A stretch of DNA of 31,527 bases from an uncultured Collinsella sp. (GTDB lineage Bacteria; Actinomycetota; Coriobacteriia; Coriobacteriales; Coriobacteriaceae), in assembly GCA_958452935.1 (NCBI GenBank), contig CAUDVX010000018.1, forward strand, positions 1-31,527, written 5' to 3'. Position 1 is the stretch's first letter. The number at the start of each line of letters is the position of its first letter. Below are positions 30,588-31,527 of this stretch, piece by piece. The notes beneath the pieces were generated by a model, which was given only the letters and a program-made list of their open reading frames with translations, made no database searches and had not been told where the DNA came from. The position numbers were made by a program, and so were the translations under genes.

Positions 30588-31437
30588 GGGAAAGCTCCTG
30601 AGCCAAGCGGACAAAGGCAGCGACGTCGAGCGTCTCGGCGCGCGTGGTAGGTGCAATACCGCAGGCCTCAAAGGCGGCGTCGAGCGCGTCCTTGGCAAAG
30701 CCGTTGGCGCTCATGGAGTTGCGGATCGTCTTGCGGCGCTGAGCAAACGCGGCGTCGATCACGCGGGCCTCCAACTCGCGGTCGATACCCTCGGGTACCA
30801 CGCCGTCAGCGCGATCGATGCGCACTACGGCAGAATCCACATGCGGCGCCGGCATAAAGCAGCGCGGCGGCACCTCAAAGCGCCCCGTCACCTGCGCATA
30901 CAGGCCGAGCTTTGCCGTGTAGCCGCCATAGGTCTTGTTGCCCGGCGTTGCGGCAATACGATCTGCAACTTCCTTTTGCACCATGACGACGGCGCGCTTA
31001 AGTGCGGGCATCGTCTGGAAGAATTGAAGGATGATCGTTGCCGCCACGTTATAGGGCAGATTCGCGACAAACACCGTGGGTTCACCACCGGCGGCCTGCT
31101 CAATCTGCTCCGGCGTCACTTTGAGCGCGTCGCCCATGATAAAGCGGAAGTTGGCGTAGTCGGCGGCGTGAGCATCGAGCACCGGCTCGAGCTCGGGATC
31201 GGCCTCGATCGACGTAACGCACGCCGCCTCCTGCAGCAGGGCCAACGTCAGCGTGCCGCAACCCGGGCCGACCTCGAGCACGCGCTCATCGCCCGTAAGC
31301 TGAGCGAGCTCACAGATACGTTCGATCACATGGTTGTCGATCAGGAAGTTTTGGCCCAGGCGATGCTTGGTCGCAAGGCCAAACTCCTCTAGCAGCTCCC
31401 TAGTTGCCGTGGGGTTTGCCAAAGGCGAAGTTGTCAT
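30577..31437 (-). CDS. rsmA: 16S rRNA dimethyladenosine transferase RsmA (KsgA)
   Basis: SAM-dependent enzyme dimethylating A1518 and A1519 of 16S rRNA in late small-subunit assembly, 286 residues. It shows KHRLGQNFLIDNHV (24-37), the SAM motif LEVGPGCGTLTLAL (54-67), FIMGDALK, the catalytic NLPYNVAATII and a C-terminal helical domain with FAQRRKTIRNSM. AAGGAGG precedes the ATG. It is translationally coupled to tatD through an 11-base overlap. Confidence 0.97.
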   Translation of the reverse strand: MTTSPLANPTATRELLEEFGLATKHRLGQNFLIDNHVIERICELAQLTGDERVLEVGPGCGTLTLALLQEAACVTSIEADPELEPVLDAHAADYANFRFIMGDALKVTPEQIEQAAGGEPTVFVANLPYNVAATIILQFFQTMPALKRAVVMVQKEVADRIAATPGNKTYGGYTAKLGLYAQVTGRFEVPPRCFMPAPHVDSAVVRIDRADGVVPEGIDRELEARVIDAAFAQRRKTIRNSMSANGFAKDALDAAFEACGIAPTTRAETLDVAAFVRLAQELSHDA

Positions 31438-31475
31438 AGTTGCCTCCTTAGCATGGTGGCGGCGTCTTGAAACAA

Positions 31476-31505
31476 AAGGGCATGGACCGTTGCGGCCATG
31501 CCCTT
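31476..31505 (-). terminator. terminator of a gene beyond the window
   Basis: AAGGGCATGG pairs with CCATGCCCTT around a 10-base loop and is followed by TTGTTTC on the minus strand. It would end transcription coming from the right before rsmA. Confidence 0.8.
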
Positions 31506-31527
31506 ACATCTAAACAGCAAATTGCCG

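Noticed and set aside
30588..30698. Longer N-terminus for the TatD protein reaching into rsmA
   Set aside because: The extra 37 residues are Arg/Pro/Ser-rich out-of-frame rsmA sequence; the ATG at 30587 has a proper ribosome binding site.
31512..31527. Possible third copy of the post-stop repeat at the window end (CAGCAAATTGCCG against CAGATTGCCG)
   Set aside because: Only about 10 matching bases before the window ends and the spacing differs; too little to call.

Overview
The window looks like chromosomal DNA of a Coriobacteriia actinomycete, most likely Collinsella or a close relative. This is inferred from the GC-rich coding sequence, strong AGGAGG-type ribosome binding sites, GCAA-loop terminators and gene content (paired YhgE/Pip proteins, PhoRB beside pstB, a VanRS-like pair, SerS, HtpG, RsmA). 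No database search was possible. Nearly all genes lie on the minus strand. Only the D,D-carboxypeptidase (18877-20214) and a 57-residue membrane protein (26372-26545) are on the plus strand.

Layout: 1-2732 holds the last two membrane segments of a decayed MFS transporter, an M20 amidohydrolase and an EamA/DMT transporter. 3066-8081 holds two adjacent YhgE/Pip-type membrane proteins. 8488-11213 holds htpG and a GNAT acetyltransferase. 11253-13340 is a compact polysaccharide control cassette (Wzz-like protein, BY-kinase, PHP phosphatase) with no glycosyltransferases. 13517-16613 is pstB-phoB-phoR without the rest of the pst operon. 16717-20214 is a VanS/VanR-like two-component system divergent from a D-Ala-D-Ala carboxypeptidase. 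20349-24348 has tRNA-Ser(GCU), an 813-residue TPR-type protein and three identical tRNA-Arg(ACG) genes embedded in a repeat array. 24428-31437 has a small orphan gene with an SOS-like box, serS, proC, rlmH, an SPFH protein, tRNA-Leu(CAG), tatD and rsmA.

The most unusual content is non-coding. First, a unit with a conserved 108-109 bp hairpin-rich insert lies downstream of tRNA genes. It is joined exactly inside the T-loop to a copy of the 3' half of the local tRNA plus its terminator. It occurs at the tRNA-Arg locus (two tandem copies, one single copy, one truncated) and again, with the same insert but a tRNA-Leu 3' half, at the unrelated tRNA-Leu locus. A bare T-arm remnant sits beside tRNA-Ser. 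The host-specific ends and shared core suggest a tiny non-autonomous element, or a recombination product, that targets tRNA T-loops.

Second, two copies of an approximately 147 bp structured repeat lie immediately after the stop codons of a yhgE-type gene and htpG. One stem shows a compensatory base-pair change between copies. Third, there are several REP- or MITE-like inverted repeats (8233-8298, 26550-26696, 29037-29261). Regulatory sites proposed below come from reading the sequence and are unproven.
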